From contig PJRA01000263.1 of assembly GCA_016987375.1 (NCBI GenBank), positions 5,879,066 to 5,901,966 on the forward strand: a stretch of DNA of 22,901 bases. Direction: 5' to 3'. The stretch comes from Brachionus koreanus (taxonomy: Eukaryota; Rotifera; Eurotatoria; Ploima; Brachionidae). Positions 1 to 10,049 of this stretch are shown here, in pieces. Each line of letters begins with the position of its first letter. Position 1 is the stretch's first letter. The translations under genes and the position numbers were made by a program. The notes under the pieces are model-generated. The model saw nothing but the letters and a program-made list of their open reading frames with translations. It did not search any database and was not told the origin of the DNA.

Positions 1-12
1 AACAGACTGGAC

Positions 13-150
13 AATGTCGGTAGAAACAAAAAAACGAAAAGTCTACTATAGCAGGATTACGTTAGTCTTTCTGCTTTGTCAGTTTAGTTAAGCTAAACTT
101 GACCGTAAAATATTAACTATTATTATTGTTATCATTATTATTATTAAATT
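13..150 (+). repeat. Dispersed repeat copy 1, ATT-rich tail
   Basis: This stretch closely resembles 3320-3450. The two share a perfect 22-base block (58-79 and 3356-3377). Before it, both carry an AATGTCGGT motif and an AAGTCTA motif; after it, both have TTGACC and ATTAACTATTATTA, running into ATT microsatellite. A conserved body ending in a simple-sequence tail is typical of the 3' end of non-LTR retrotransposons or SINEs, so the plus-strand reading is the likely element orientation. No coding potential is clear, and the copy may begin left of the window. Confidence 0.6.
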
Positions 151-277
151 TTAAATTTCTACTTAGTTGTAGTCTAAAGTTTTATTAATAAACTAGCCAC
201 ATGACCCAAAAATAATTAATTTTTATAATCATAATTACCTTTTATTTTATTCACAAAGTCTTATCTAAAAGGTGAGC

Positions 278-391
278 TCACTTGCTAATGGTAAAAACCT
301 TATTTAATACCAATCTATAAAGGTGGGTCAAAGATGGATATGTCTCTTTAACTTCAACCTCAATAGTCGCAAAATGCATGGATAAGATCAT
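278..391 (-). pseudogene. Possible hAT transposase C-terminal remnant
   Basis: The minus strand has a short open frame of 37 codons starting at 391 (a second ATG is at 379) and ending in TGA at 280-278. It contains ETYPSLTHLYRLVL, which resembles the start of the hAT dimerisation domain, where a YP-L--L-R--L motif precedes the conserved SASCERSFS-like segment. That segment is not recognisable here because the frame stops. If the resemblance is real this is a decayed fragment. It could also be chance or an unrelated exon. Confidence 0.22.
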
Positions 392-596
392 AAGAAGAAA
401 ATAAATGATTTGGACTTTTATTTGCAATTAAAAACTAGACAAACTATTAATAATTTATCGAAAATTTTCATATAAAAAATTTAAATTATACATTTAAATT
501 AATTAGAGAATACAAAATAACAAAAATTTTTGGCGAAATTTAGGAAGGGGTTGACGTTGAAATTTTGCATAACTTAAATAATCTAAGTGGGTTTTT

Positions 597-1064
597 CTAA
601 TTAACGATCGTGGTCATAGCTGATATTGACGGAACTGAATGAGAAAGAGATGAGTCAACATTTGATGCATAATCTGAGTTCGGTGTTGCTATCCAACGGT
701 TCTTGTTTCTTAATTTGAGAAATGATCGTTTTGACTTAACTTTGTCTAGTTTTGAATAATTCTTTGAATTTAATTGATGGTTAAAGTCCTGTTGAATTGA
801 TATTGCATTTTCTTCACTAACTGCAGATTCAAAAAACTAAAGCAAAAATTAAAGATTAGTTTAGTTTTATTATATTGTAGAGCAATAAAAAACAACTAGT
901 ACATTAAAGGGAGTTTTGTCGAATTTTTCGTAGCCTTTTGTTTTGGCTGTGCTACTTCGAACTCTAGATTTAAGCTCTTCACTTATCGAACCATTTAATT
1001 CTGCCATTTTGGCATAAGTTTTTTCACTTTTTTCACTAAAAAATTTCTGAATAAAATTTTTCAT
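597..1064 (-). CDS. Unrecognised small protein, two or more exons
   Basis: Exon 1 runs 1064..903 and exon 2 runs 836..597, ending in TAG. The 66-bp intron is GT-AG (donor GTACTA, acceptor TTTTTGCTTTAG) and joins both exons in phase 0, giving 133 aa. The start is the first ATG; the open frame continues to 1100 only from a GTG. The product is hydrophilic, with an acidic/Ser-rich start, a basic patch near residues 86-101 (KSKRSFLKLRNKNRW) and a Ser-rich tail ending TTIVN. No signal peptide or membrane segment is visible. A splice acceptor (TTTTTTTAG) lies just before the ATG, so the gene may continue upstream: a 45-nt exon at 1320..1276 (FYMLELHNIIYKIE, donor GTAATA) would join in frame. Trans-splicing to the ATG exon is the alternative. 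I do not recognise the family. Confidence 0.5.
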
Positions 1065-1275
1065 TTCTAAAAAAATTGAAAAATAAAAATTAATGAACAC
1101 AATTTTAAATTAGCTTTTAGATAAAAATGGAAACTGCAGTCTGTTGCGTAATTATGTAACTAGACCAAAAATTACTTGACTATTTATAGACAATAAACAA
1201 GTATTAATTTAATGAATTTATATCAAAGGCAATTAGACAATATTTGTATTTTAGACTTTTTTTTACAAATATTAC

Positions 1276-1320
1276 TTTCTATTTTGTAGATAATATTGTG
1301 CAGTTCAAGCATATAGAACC
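1276..1320 (-). other. Possible upstream coding exon of the 597-1064 gene
   Basis: A 45-nt segment on the minus strand is bounded by a strong acceptor (pyrimidine run then CAG) and a GTAATA donor. Read with two leading bases it gives FYMLELHNIIYKIE with one base left over, which completes a Lys codon with the AA at 1066-1065 and continues into the ATG of the 597-1064 gene. The implied intron is 209 bp. I found no exon upstream that supplies the required phase, so the assignment is tentative. Confidence 0.3.
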
Positions 1321-1322
1321 CT

Positions 1323-2339
1323 GAAAAAAATGCGTAAATAAATTAAATTTCATCAAGCTTCAAGTACGCGTTCAAAGAATGCTTTTCTATGATATTAAAT
1401 TTTTCTAATCGCTATTTTCTTAGCACAAACTAAAATTGATTTAGGCTTTTTGAATTAAAAATAAAACTTGTTTTAGTTCGAAAACCATTTTTTGATCAAT
1501 TGGTTTTCGAATAAATATATACAAAAAATGTCTAAAAACAAAATTCATAAAAGTATGATATTGGGTGGTGAAGCTAGTGTGCTATTTTAAATAGGAAGCA
1601 ATGCTAATCAAAATAATCTATTGATATTTCTAAAATCTCATGTCTATAGGATATTTGGTACTTTTAATTGTGGCCATCATTTTGAGTATAATCCAATCGA
1701 TAAATCAATAAAGTATTAACTTTAATTTAATCACGTCAACAAATAAAGTATCCTGTAGCTTCAATAGAGCCTTTTGGCTTAGATATGAATACTTTTTAAA
1801 AGAAAAATATCATTTGTCAAAATTGGATTAATAGACCGTCTAAATACTTTGACAAATAACAAAGAATGAAGATAATTCAATTTTTTAAAAGAGAGTATTT
1901 ATCTGTCTAGATTTGGCTAACTTGAAATAATTTCAAAAATGAACTCAAAATTATTTTTGTTCAAATTTTTTTGATACAAATTTCAAATCTACTAAGACTA
2001 ACAAGAACTCAAATATGTCATGACCGTAAAGCCTAGTGTTTATTAAAATATTTATTAGCAAAAATCAGCTCACAATTATTAAGAAGAGTCTAAATTTTAT
2101 CAGAATAAAGTGAATTAGCTAATTTAGCTACACCTAGATGTTTATTTGGCGAAATTTGATATTAAGAATTTAATGAGTTCTAAACAATAGCTTTTTTTTA
2201 AAGGCCAAATTCTATCTAAAATTTTTCATTTACAAGTCAAATACTTTTTTTATTTATCAATTTTAGAAAAACAAAATTAAAGAATTTTAGTTGTTTTTTT
2301 TTTTAATTTGTGAAAATTTGTTAATCTAAAAACTGACCT
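1323..2339. other. AT-rich intergenic stretch, one perfect hairpin
   Basis: No gene is supported here. The only clear structure is an inverted repeat at 1477-1511: TTCGAAAACCA pairs perfectly over 11 bp with TGGTTTTCGAA across a 13-base loop. Neither strand shows a recognisable domain. Confidence 0.5.
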
Positions 2340-2424
2340 TTAATATTGATCATTATCTATAAATTGTTTAGTCCAAGTTGGATTTGTTGATGGTACACCA
2401 TGAGGAGCAATTGGAAAAGACGAT
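2340..2424 (-). other. Possible orphan terminal exon
   Basis: A minus-strand segment follows an acceptor-like ATTTTAAG and reads SSFPIAPHGVPSTNPTWTKQ and a few more residues, to a TAA at 2342-2340 (27 aa after one phase base). Its composition is protein-like and richer in G+C than its surroundings. I found no matching upstream exon. The retrotransposon stub lies immediately upstream, so the exon may be stranded, or this may be a chance frame. A plus-strand reading over the same bases is also partly open. Confidence 0.22.
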
Positions 2425-2550
2425 CTTAAAATAAAAAATTTTAATTTACTAATTTATTTATTTTTTTTACAAATATTAATATTTATTTATTTAATAACTT
2501 TTGGTCAAAAATTAGAAAAAATTTTAAATGTATTTTTAATATATGAAAAA

Positions 2551-2729
2551 TTAAGAATTGTAAATGGATGGAATAAAGTGCCGGAAGATGTAGTAAATGC
2601 AAAGAGCATGAATAGTTTCAAAGCGAAGCTTGATAGTTGGTTGGCGAAACAAAAAGAAGCGACTGCTACAGTTCTTTAGAGCTATGCTTAGATATCATCT
2701 AAGCTGCAGTTTATACTACTACTACTAAT
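2551..2729 (+). mobile_element. 3' stub of a non-LTR retrotransposon (reverse transcriptase C-terminus)
   Basis: From 2551 to the TAG at 2677-2679 the plus strand encodes a 42-residue segment containing VNGWNKVPEDVVNAKSMNSF followed by KAKLDSWLAKQ. This matches the W-N-LP--VV-A-S-NSFK--LD pattern found just before the stop in reverse transcriptases of CR1/L2/Jockey-type non-LTR elements. A short 3' untranslated piece follows and ends in a TAC/ACT microsatellite at about 2714-2727, as expected for such a 3' terminus. The stub is visibly richer in G+C than its surroundings. Upstream reverse transcriptase domains are absent, so this is a severely 5'-truncated dead insertion. Confidence 0.72.
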
Positions 2730-2730
2730 T

Positions 2731-3319
2731 AGCAAAAACATGAGTTTTTTTCATTGCCTTCAAGGAGTTGATGATAAAAATAAGTTTAATTTTTACATTA
2801 ACTGTGGAATTTCAATAATATCATGAAAAAATAATATTTATTTTAAAATATACAACCGAAAAGAAAATTTTATGATGCTATCAAGCTTGAATTTGTTTTC
2901 AAAATTTGCTTAAACATCTTAATTATTTTTCAAATTAACAAATTTTTTGCATACTCTTATAAAAATAAAAAACCCTTTTCAGATTGAAGTAAGAGAAAAA
3001 TAAAAATAAAGTGCTTTTTGTCTATCAATTAAGTAAAAACTCACACTTAATAAAATAAGATAAAAATAATAAAAATTTCAATAAGTATCAATTTATTTTG
3101 ATTAATCTTTTCTTTTAAGATTTTTTATATTAGTTACATTAAATATCTAATAAAAATCAAATAATTTACTTAAAAAAATATTAATTTATTTAATTTTTTT
3201 TTATTAATTTTTGAATTAATATTTTAACACTTGAAAATTTGAGGGGTTTTTAGACCATTTGAAATTTTTATATCATTGTATAACGGTAACATCCAATAAA
3301 GAAGATCAACCAAATCAAA
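2731..3319. other. AT-rich intergenic stretch, nothing recognised
   Basis: Homopolymer-rich DNA with no supported gene. A short open minus-strand frame near 3240-3330 overlaps the second copy of the dispersed repeat and is probably part of it. Confidence 0.4.
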
Positions 3320-3450
3320 AATGTCGGTTAATGTAAAAGTCTAGAATAGCTGCACTACGTTAGTCTTTCTGCTTTGTTAATTTAAATAAACTAAATTGAC
3401 CATTGAATATTAACTATTATTAATATAATTATTAATATTAATTATAATTA
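3320..3450 (+). repeat. Dispersed repeat copy 2, ATT-rich tail
   Basis: Second copy of the repeat at 13-150, in the same orientation and about 3.3 kb away. The 22-base perfect block is at 3356-3377. Around it the copies diverge by small indels and substitutions, so they are not a recent duplication. The tail is ATT/ATTAAT-rich, like the 3' end of a non-LTR element or SINE. Confidence 0.6.
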
Positions 3451-4331
3451 AGAGATATTTTTTTAAAAGTTTTAATAAAGTCTCTTTGTAAGATTGATTT
3501 TTAAATCTTAAAAGTTATTAAGCTTTAAGTAAAAATCAATTTCATTATAAATTAATGAATATAAAATTTCCATTTAGATTTTTAAAAAAATCGATGTTAA
3601 AAATTGATAATCCCGATTGAAAAAATTAAAAACTATTAAATAAGAAAAATACCTGATTACAATGAAATTAAACGAACAAAAACATTCAAATAAACTTAGT
3701 TTTAAAAAAAATCACTTACATATACCGTATATATTTGTTTTTTTAACACCGAACTTAAACTTGTTTTCATTGCCTCAAAAAAATGGAATTTTCAAGGCTT
3801 AAGATAGTAAAGTTGAAAATCAATTATAACAAAAGTTAACTAAATGTTGAAATCAATGAAATTTTTAAATTTTTTTTTATAAAAAGACGAAGAGATTATT
3901 TTTTTTTGAGACACCAAAATCAAATTTTTGAGGTTTTAGTGTGGGGTTTAAAAAACAGACATTTACGCTATATTTTTGGAAACACTATCTTTTATTCGCT
4001 CTCTAAGTAAAATTTTTTCAAATATCTAAATCATCGCAAAAATTTAAAATTTTAAAAGAAATTTAAATTAATTTAATTTTTATGATTTTAAAGCTCTTTT
4101 TTTTGTTTGATTTGATTAACGCGAGCCAAATATTGAACTAATACAACTTAGCTGCTAAAATAATTTAGAAAAAAAAATTGAAAGCTTTTCATAGCCTACT
4201 AAAAATTTTATAAATTAGAGAATTATTATAATCCATTTGGTATCATTTAAGCAAAAGGAATTTTATTTATTTTTTGTTAAAATCTGACTTTTAAAAAAGT
4301 TGAAAGAAATTTTTTAGCTATTCAAATTTAT
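3451..4331. other. AT-rich spacer and 3' flank of the MFSD6-type gene
   Basis: No coding region is supported. On the minus strand, overlapping AATAAA polyadenylation signals at 4271-4262 lie about 60 bp past the stop of the transporter gene and are a plausible cleavage signal, though this hexamer is common by chance in such DNA. Confidence 0.4.
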
Positions 4332-6677
4332 TTACTTGGTAGTTGAATTAAATTGTGGCTGGGTATTGTTTTGATTCGAGGGCTGATAATAGTAGTTTGT
4401 GTCGAATAAATTTGGATTTGTGATGCTATTTATTTCTGGAATCTGACTCGCATCAAAATTTGGGTTGTACACAGTATTAGGATTGTCGAAATTCTCTTCA
4501 TTCACTAATTCATTTTGAGTGTAATCTAGATTTTGCTTGACTACAGTGTTTAATAGATAGTTATTAATTGATATGTATGCAAACATTGATATCAAGCATA
4601 AAATACCATAGATAGCAAAGGTGGCTTTGGATCCAAAACCCGTGACAAATATGCCTCCAATAAGGGCTCCGCATCCTCTGCCTAGTCCAAAATGTATTCC
4701 TTGTAAAATGCCTTGAGCAGAGGGCCTAAGCTCTTCAGGGACTGCTTGTGCAAAATAAGAGGTTGCTGTAGCCCAAACCAAAGCATGAGTGATACCCTGA
4801 ATTAACTCAAAGGGCAAAATCCAATACGGTTCAGTCAATATTGACACGTAAATAAAGCGCACAGCATTGCCAAATAGACCAGCGTATAAAACTTTAACAT
4901 GACCATATTTTCTGACTATTTGATGGACAAAAAAATACGCCATCAACTCACTCATGTGATTTATAACACTTGCAATTCCATACAACGAGGGTGTTCCGCC
5001 CAAATCTTGCAAATGCCAAAACAAAAATGTAAAAGCTAAGCCAACTCCTATGCCCATAAACCAAATAACGAATAAAAATGTTATCAATTTCCAAGTTTTA
5101 CATGCCTCAAAAAGTTTTCTAAATTTTGAATTATCATTTAATTCCAGTGAACTTGGTACATTTGGTTTCACATTAATCAAATCATCCGGCTGACCATCTT
5201 CATTATCACTTTCATTCACAAATTGTTTTCTATCAAACTGTTCATATTGGTCACCCCTTATTTTGTTAACTTTTTTCCTAACAGAATGTGCCATTGACTT
5301 TAATGGAATTTCTTCTTCTTCATATTTGAACTTGAATTGAGTGGCTATTATCAATGCACAGCCCATTAGAACCGAGTAAATAGCGAAACAAACTGTATAG
5401 TTTCGTTCATCAGGCCCAGCTTTGCCACACGGATGATCGGTGAATGCTTTGGAGTTGTCTAATAAAAGACCGACTGAAAACATGGCCAATGCCCAGCCTA
5501 AGCTTCCAAACATTCGTTGACGGCCATATAAATCAGACCGGGATGGACCCAAATACTGTAGAGTACATGTATCAACTAGAGTAATTGCGGGAGCACTGAA
5601 AAATTCACCAGCCAAAATAAAAATCAAAAATACCAAAAAAACTTTGTGAACATCATTCTTGTGATAAACTATGCTTGTTTGAAGAGATGGTTTAACTAAA
5701 CGTAATGTCGAATCGTTCATAAAGATAATCTTAGATCTTGTATTACTAGAGTCCAATGGTCCTGGATCAAAATAGTGTATTTTTTCAGCTTTACCAAAAT
5801 AATCACTTTTAGCTGAATAAGTTGAGTGAATTGATTTAGTTGGTTCCGATAAAGCCTTACTGTTTTCTTTTGATGCATGTTTTGCTTGGGTGCTTGAAGT
5901 GACTGTCGTTGAGCTGGTGGTGGTAACAGTGCTCGTTGTAGTAGTTATTAAACTAGTCAATTTTTTTGTCTTGATTTTTTTTATCTTGATTATTTTAGTT
6001 ATGTTGATATATTTGAATTTTCCCTGAATATGCTTATCAAAACTATGGTCTGATTCTTCATTTTGGTCCAAACTTCGTTTGTAAACTACGTTTTGTCCAC
6101 CTTTGATTATTTTGTTTGCTGCGGGGCCATTTATAAATGAAGTCTTCGATTTTTCTAAAAATAAATGAGTTTCATTATGCATGAGACATGAGTGGACCGG
6201 GGGTTTTACAAAGCCTATCGCCAAAGTAAACACTATCCAGCAAATTAATGATCCTAGCAAAATAAGCTTTCCTTTTTTCCATCTTTCGCTAAAATTTGCC
6301 CAAAACGGCACGCTTAGAAACTCAATAAATGGTTTAAAGCCAAATAAAATTCCAACTTGGATTGGTGACATGGCCATTTGTTTGAAATATATTGCCATTA
6401 GTGGAAATAGAGAGCCAAAAGCTGCAAAAAAAAAGAAATAAAAAGCTTTTGGTATGAGCAGAGTTTGATTTATTTGTGAACAAAGTGAATCAATAAAATC
6501 GCGTCTGTATTGATGCGTCGAATGGTTGTCATCGTTCGAAGTTCTAAGCTGTACTGAGCCGAGAAAATTTTTCATATGTCCGGCAATACCTTTCGACTCG
6601 GTTTCGTATTCAAACAAATCAGCATCGTCATATTGAGCATTGTTGGTTTGCTCCTGATAATTAAAATTCTGTGCCAT
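4332..6677 (-). CDS. MFSD6: Major facilitator superfamily domain-containing protein 6 (MFSD6-like transporter)
   Basis: A 781-aa membrane protein in one uninterrupted exon. After a hydrophilic N-terminus (1-75), a first helix pair follows (about 76-157) with the family-typical LSVPFWANFSERWKKGK stretch, where MFSD6 proteins carry a PFIEF-x-PFW-x-x-x-x-R-x-KGK motif. A large loop (about 160-343) is rich in Lys (K-I-K repeats, 228-239) and Ser/Thr (241-263), with several N-glycosylation sequons. Helices resume at 344. YGRQRMFGSLGWALAMFSVG (384-403) is a hallmark block, followed by a charged cytoplasmic loop (450-530) and the C-terminal helices (530-710), including PEELRPSAQGILQG (647-660). The tail is Asn/Gln-rich. 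The length is close to human MFSD6 (about 790 aa). Family members are poorly characterised plasma-membrane MFS proteins, so the substrate cannot be read from sequence. The start is the first ATG of the frame. The other well-supported genes in the window have introns; this one has none. Confidence 0.93.
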   Translation of the reverse strand: MAQNFNYQEQTNNAQYDDADLFEYETESKGIAGHMKNFLGSVQLRTSNDDNHSTHQYRRDFIDSLCSQINQTLLIPKAFYFFFFAAFGSLFPLMAIYFKQMAMSPIQVGILFGFKPFIEFLSVPFWANFSERWKKGKLILLGSLICWIVFTLAIGFVKPPVHSCLMHNETHLFLEKSKTSFINGPAANKIIKGGQNVVYKRSLDQNEESDHSFDKHIQGKFKYINITKIIKIKKIKTKKLTSLITTTTSTVTTTSSTTVTSSTQAKHASKENSKALSEPTKSIHSTYSAKSDYFGKAEKIHYFDPGPLDSSNTRSKIIFMNDSTLRLVKPSLQTSIVYHKNDVHKVFLVFLIFILAGEFFSAPAITLVDTCTLQYLGPSRSDLYGRQRMFGSLGWALAMFSVGLLLDNSKAFTDHPCGKAGPDERNYTVCFAIYSVLMGCALIIATQFKFKYEEEEIPLKSMAHSVRKKVNKIRGDQYEQFDRKQFVNESDNEDGQPDDLINVKPNVPSSLELNDNSKFRKLFEACKTWKLITFLFVIWFMGIGVGLAFTFLFWHLQDLGGTPSLYGIASVINHMSELMAYFFVHQIVRKYGHVKVLYAGLFGNAVRFIYVSILTEPYWILPFELIQGITHALVWATATSYFAQAVPEELRPSAQGILQGIHFGLGRGCGALIGGIFVTGFGSKATFAIYGILCLISMFAYISINNYLLNTVVKQNLDYTQNELVNEENFDNPNTVYNPNFDASQIPEINSITNPNLFDTNYYYQPSNQNNTQPQFNSTTK

Positions 6678-9600
6678 TTGACAATTATTGAGCTTTTCAA
6701 ATCAATTTCCAATTTTTGTCTTTTCTTCTCTAATCATTATGATATTTTTTAGTTTTTTTTTTCTAAACTTTTTATATTAAAAATGACTTGGAAAAAAAAC
6801 AAATTATTTTTAGATTTTATTAAAAAAAATTTTGGATTTTACAAATTATCAATAAACACAAAAATAAACAAGTCAAGTAAAATAGCAGTCAAAGTTTGAT
6901 TTGAAAAGAAATATCTTAATATTTAAGCAAAAAAGTAAAATTTTTGGTTTACTTTGGTCAGAACCAACAAGAATTGAAAGAGGTTTTCAACAAGTTGTCT
7001 AATATCAAAATTTATGAGAAAACAGTTAATGATAGCTAACACATAAGTTAAACTTTAAAAGAAAAATTTTTTAATTTTAATAATTAAAGAAATTGAACAT
7101 AAAGTTTTGATGAAAATTACATAGAAATTGTGGAAAACTTTTTTTTAAAAAACATCATCAAAAACATTGTCTTTTTAGCATTAAGTAAGATAAATAATTA
7201 AAAATAATAACGAAAAAGTAGCTCTTAGTAAAGTAAAAATTTCAAAAAAATCCAGAATATTTGCAATACTAATGTGGTCCTTATAATACCAAAGACACCA
7301 AAATTAAAGTCTCTCAAATTCTTTAAAATAAATATCAAGTTGATTAAAGAAATAATTCTCACATAGTTCGTTATTAAATAATCACAAAACCTTGAAATCT
7401 TCATCCTATTTTTTTTACAAAAAAAACTGTATAACAAAATTAAAATAAGAAAAAATATCTAACAAATAAATTGATAAATTGGCTTAAATATTGTTCCATG
7501 TCAATAGAAAAAATATTTCAAAAAATATCTAGAAGATGGTGTAATTAGAAGAACTATTCATTATTAGTAAAGAATAGTTCAAATTAAACAAAAAAGAAAG
7601 ATAATATTAGTAAAATCAACCAGCCAAAAATAAATTATTATTATATTAAATAATAAAAATAATTATTCCTTCTTATTCTATAAAGGGTAAATATGCGTTG
7701 GAATTTGTGTTTCCCTAAGCGACTTCTTTTATCATCAATTATTCAATCTTGGTCAGCGGATACTGCTTAATCTATTAATTGTTAAAGGAGTCAAAAATTT
7801 GTTTACAATAATTCAGAGACATCGCCATATTTTCTCGGTTGCAAAGGAAAGAAAATAATGAAATCATGAAATACTATTCAAATATTTTTTTATGACGAAA
7901 TATTTCAAATGAACTGACTTATTAAATTGTATATTGATCACTTAGTTATTGTTAAACTTTTTAATATTTCTTATAGCTCAAAATCTCTAGGGATAGAAAT
8001 TACAAAATAATAATTATTAAAACAAGTTTTTAATGTTTTAAATTATAATCTTAGACACTCTTTTTACTTGTTTTAATATTAAACAAATAAAATCTAAGTT
8101 TTCTGAAGTCGAAAATTTAAATTTTTTCTGTCAATGAACAGTTTTTTGTGATAATTTTTAAAATCTATGAAAATTATATAAAATTATTTTCTATTCCTAT
8201 AAGGATTTTTATCTTTTCGGATAATTGGTCGAAAAAAATATTTCGTTATTTTTGTTGTTGGCAAAATTTTGTTTTGAAAAATGAGCATTCTTTACAATGT
8301 GTGAATATGAACCGAAAATATTCTTAACTTGATAAAACTAAAAAAATTTTTTTATTAAATTTTTCTATATTAGGATAACCAGCACATTTACTAGCACAAC
8401 TTACGATCAGATCTTGTTTTGAATAAAGCAATTAATTAGAAATTCTATTCAATTAATTTGAAATTTATTTCAGAAAAATTTAGCTAACGGGTTTACAATC
8501 TGCAAAAATAAATCATAAATTGAATCTATTAATTTCATTTTGAAAAATTTAGAAATTGGAAGAAACAAAAAATAAGTTTGTTCAATTAATTATTCCTTTT
8601 TTAATGAAAATATTAAAGAAATAATCGTTTAAGTCTAAGATTTTATTTTAATTCGAATTTATTTAATTTATAATTATTTTTTTGTTAATAAATTCCTAAT
8701 AATTAATTAAAATACGATATTCCAAATTAGTTTAAGCTTAGTGTTGTTTTGAAAAAATGTTTGCTCATTTTATTAAGATAAGGATCAGATATTTTTGCAG
8801 ACAGATCAAATTCTATTTTTGAAAAAAAAATTCTCCAAGATTCTGAGCAACTAAATAAAAATAAAAAGCTCGTTGTCATAATTTAAAAACTAGTTATTTG
8901 CAAAAACAAAGTTATAATGTATTGACATAAGTATTAAAAAAATCAATAATATAAATCGAAAAGAAAAGACATATTAATGATCTAGAAATAATTTTAGACC
9001 TTTTTGTTGCAATCTATTGACAATATTGATAGAAATTTATATTTTTCTATCTGTAATAAAGTGACTCAAATTTTAATGTCTTTATTTTTTGGTTTCTTAA
9101 TTTTTAAGTCGGTTTTGGGCTTTAACTTAAAACAAAATTTTTCAGAAATTTATTGATTAAAAAATTTGAAGTGTTGATTTCGCACAAAAAAATAATTAAG
9201 CTCAAAAATTGCTTCTCTATTCTTTATAGCTTCATTTTTAATTTGACTAATTTTATAAATCGATATTCTCTTGATTAATACCTTAAAATCTAATTAGCTT
9301 TAATGAATTCTGTATTGCTTCCGAAATTTAGACCCATGAGGATCCAAAAAATGTGCTCTAATTAAAATATATACTCAAAAAAAGGGTGACAGAAAAAAAA
9401 AATAAACCAAATAGTAAAGTTTTTATTGAAGCATAAAAAAATTTAATTACAAAAGTCGTTTGAATCGAGTTGTTTATTTCCTTATTGGTAAATTTTGCTG
9501 TTTTTTTCGATCTAAAGTTCTTATCAAATTTAATTTTTTGATTAGAGTAAATTCTAGCTAACTTGATAAACTTGAAACAAATTCAATCTGAGAAAAAAAA

Positions 9601-10049
9601 ATCATGTTTAAATATTAATTATTTGACTGAAATTTTTAATTATTTTTCTCTAGCAAACAATAAATAAATTTATGAGAAAATTTTTTGCTACAATTTTTAA
9701 AGAAAAAAAAAAGAATAATTTTAATTAAGCTTAAAAAATGAGAGACAAATGCTATAATTATCAATAATTTAGGAGCTCCGAAAGATGCTTTAAGTTTTAA
9801 GCATAATCAAAGTCAATATTTATTCTTAATTCCAGTTTGCCTATTTTTATTAACAAATAAAAATACAAAATTTGCATCAATTCAAAAATAATTTCGAGAT
9901 TATATTCATCACCACTCGATAAACCCATAAGACAAAATTTTATTTGATTTTGATTTATTTCTGGATAAATTTAGGATTTCTAAAATCTCTTATTTATTTA
10001 TGTAAAGTAGAAATTTTTCTTAAAATTTTGATTTCAAATCAACAATTTA
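6678..10049. other. Long AT-rich intergenic stretch
   Basis: No gene is supported. This is the upstream flank of the MFSD6-type gene, which reads away from it. A short perfect hairpin occurs at 7551-7580 (9-bp stem GAACTATTC). An island of more balanced composition at about 7690-7860 carries only very short frames on both strands and may be an untranslated exon or a repeat relic. The 70-residue minus-strand frame at 7225-7437 is hydrophobic low-complexity translation of AT-rich DNA. Confidence 0.4.

Noticed and set aside
6181..6441. 86-residue plus-strand frame
   Set aside because: Antisense shadow of the first transmembrane helices of the MFSD6-type gene.
7225..7437. 70-residue hydrophobic minus-strand open frame
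   Set aside because: Low-complexity translation of AT-rich DNA, no motif, no splice context and no similarity to any family I know.
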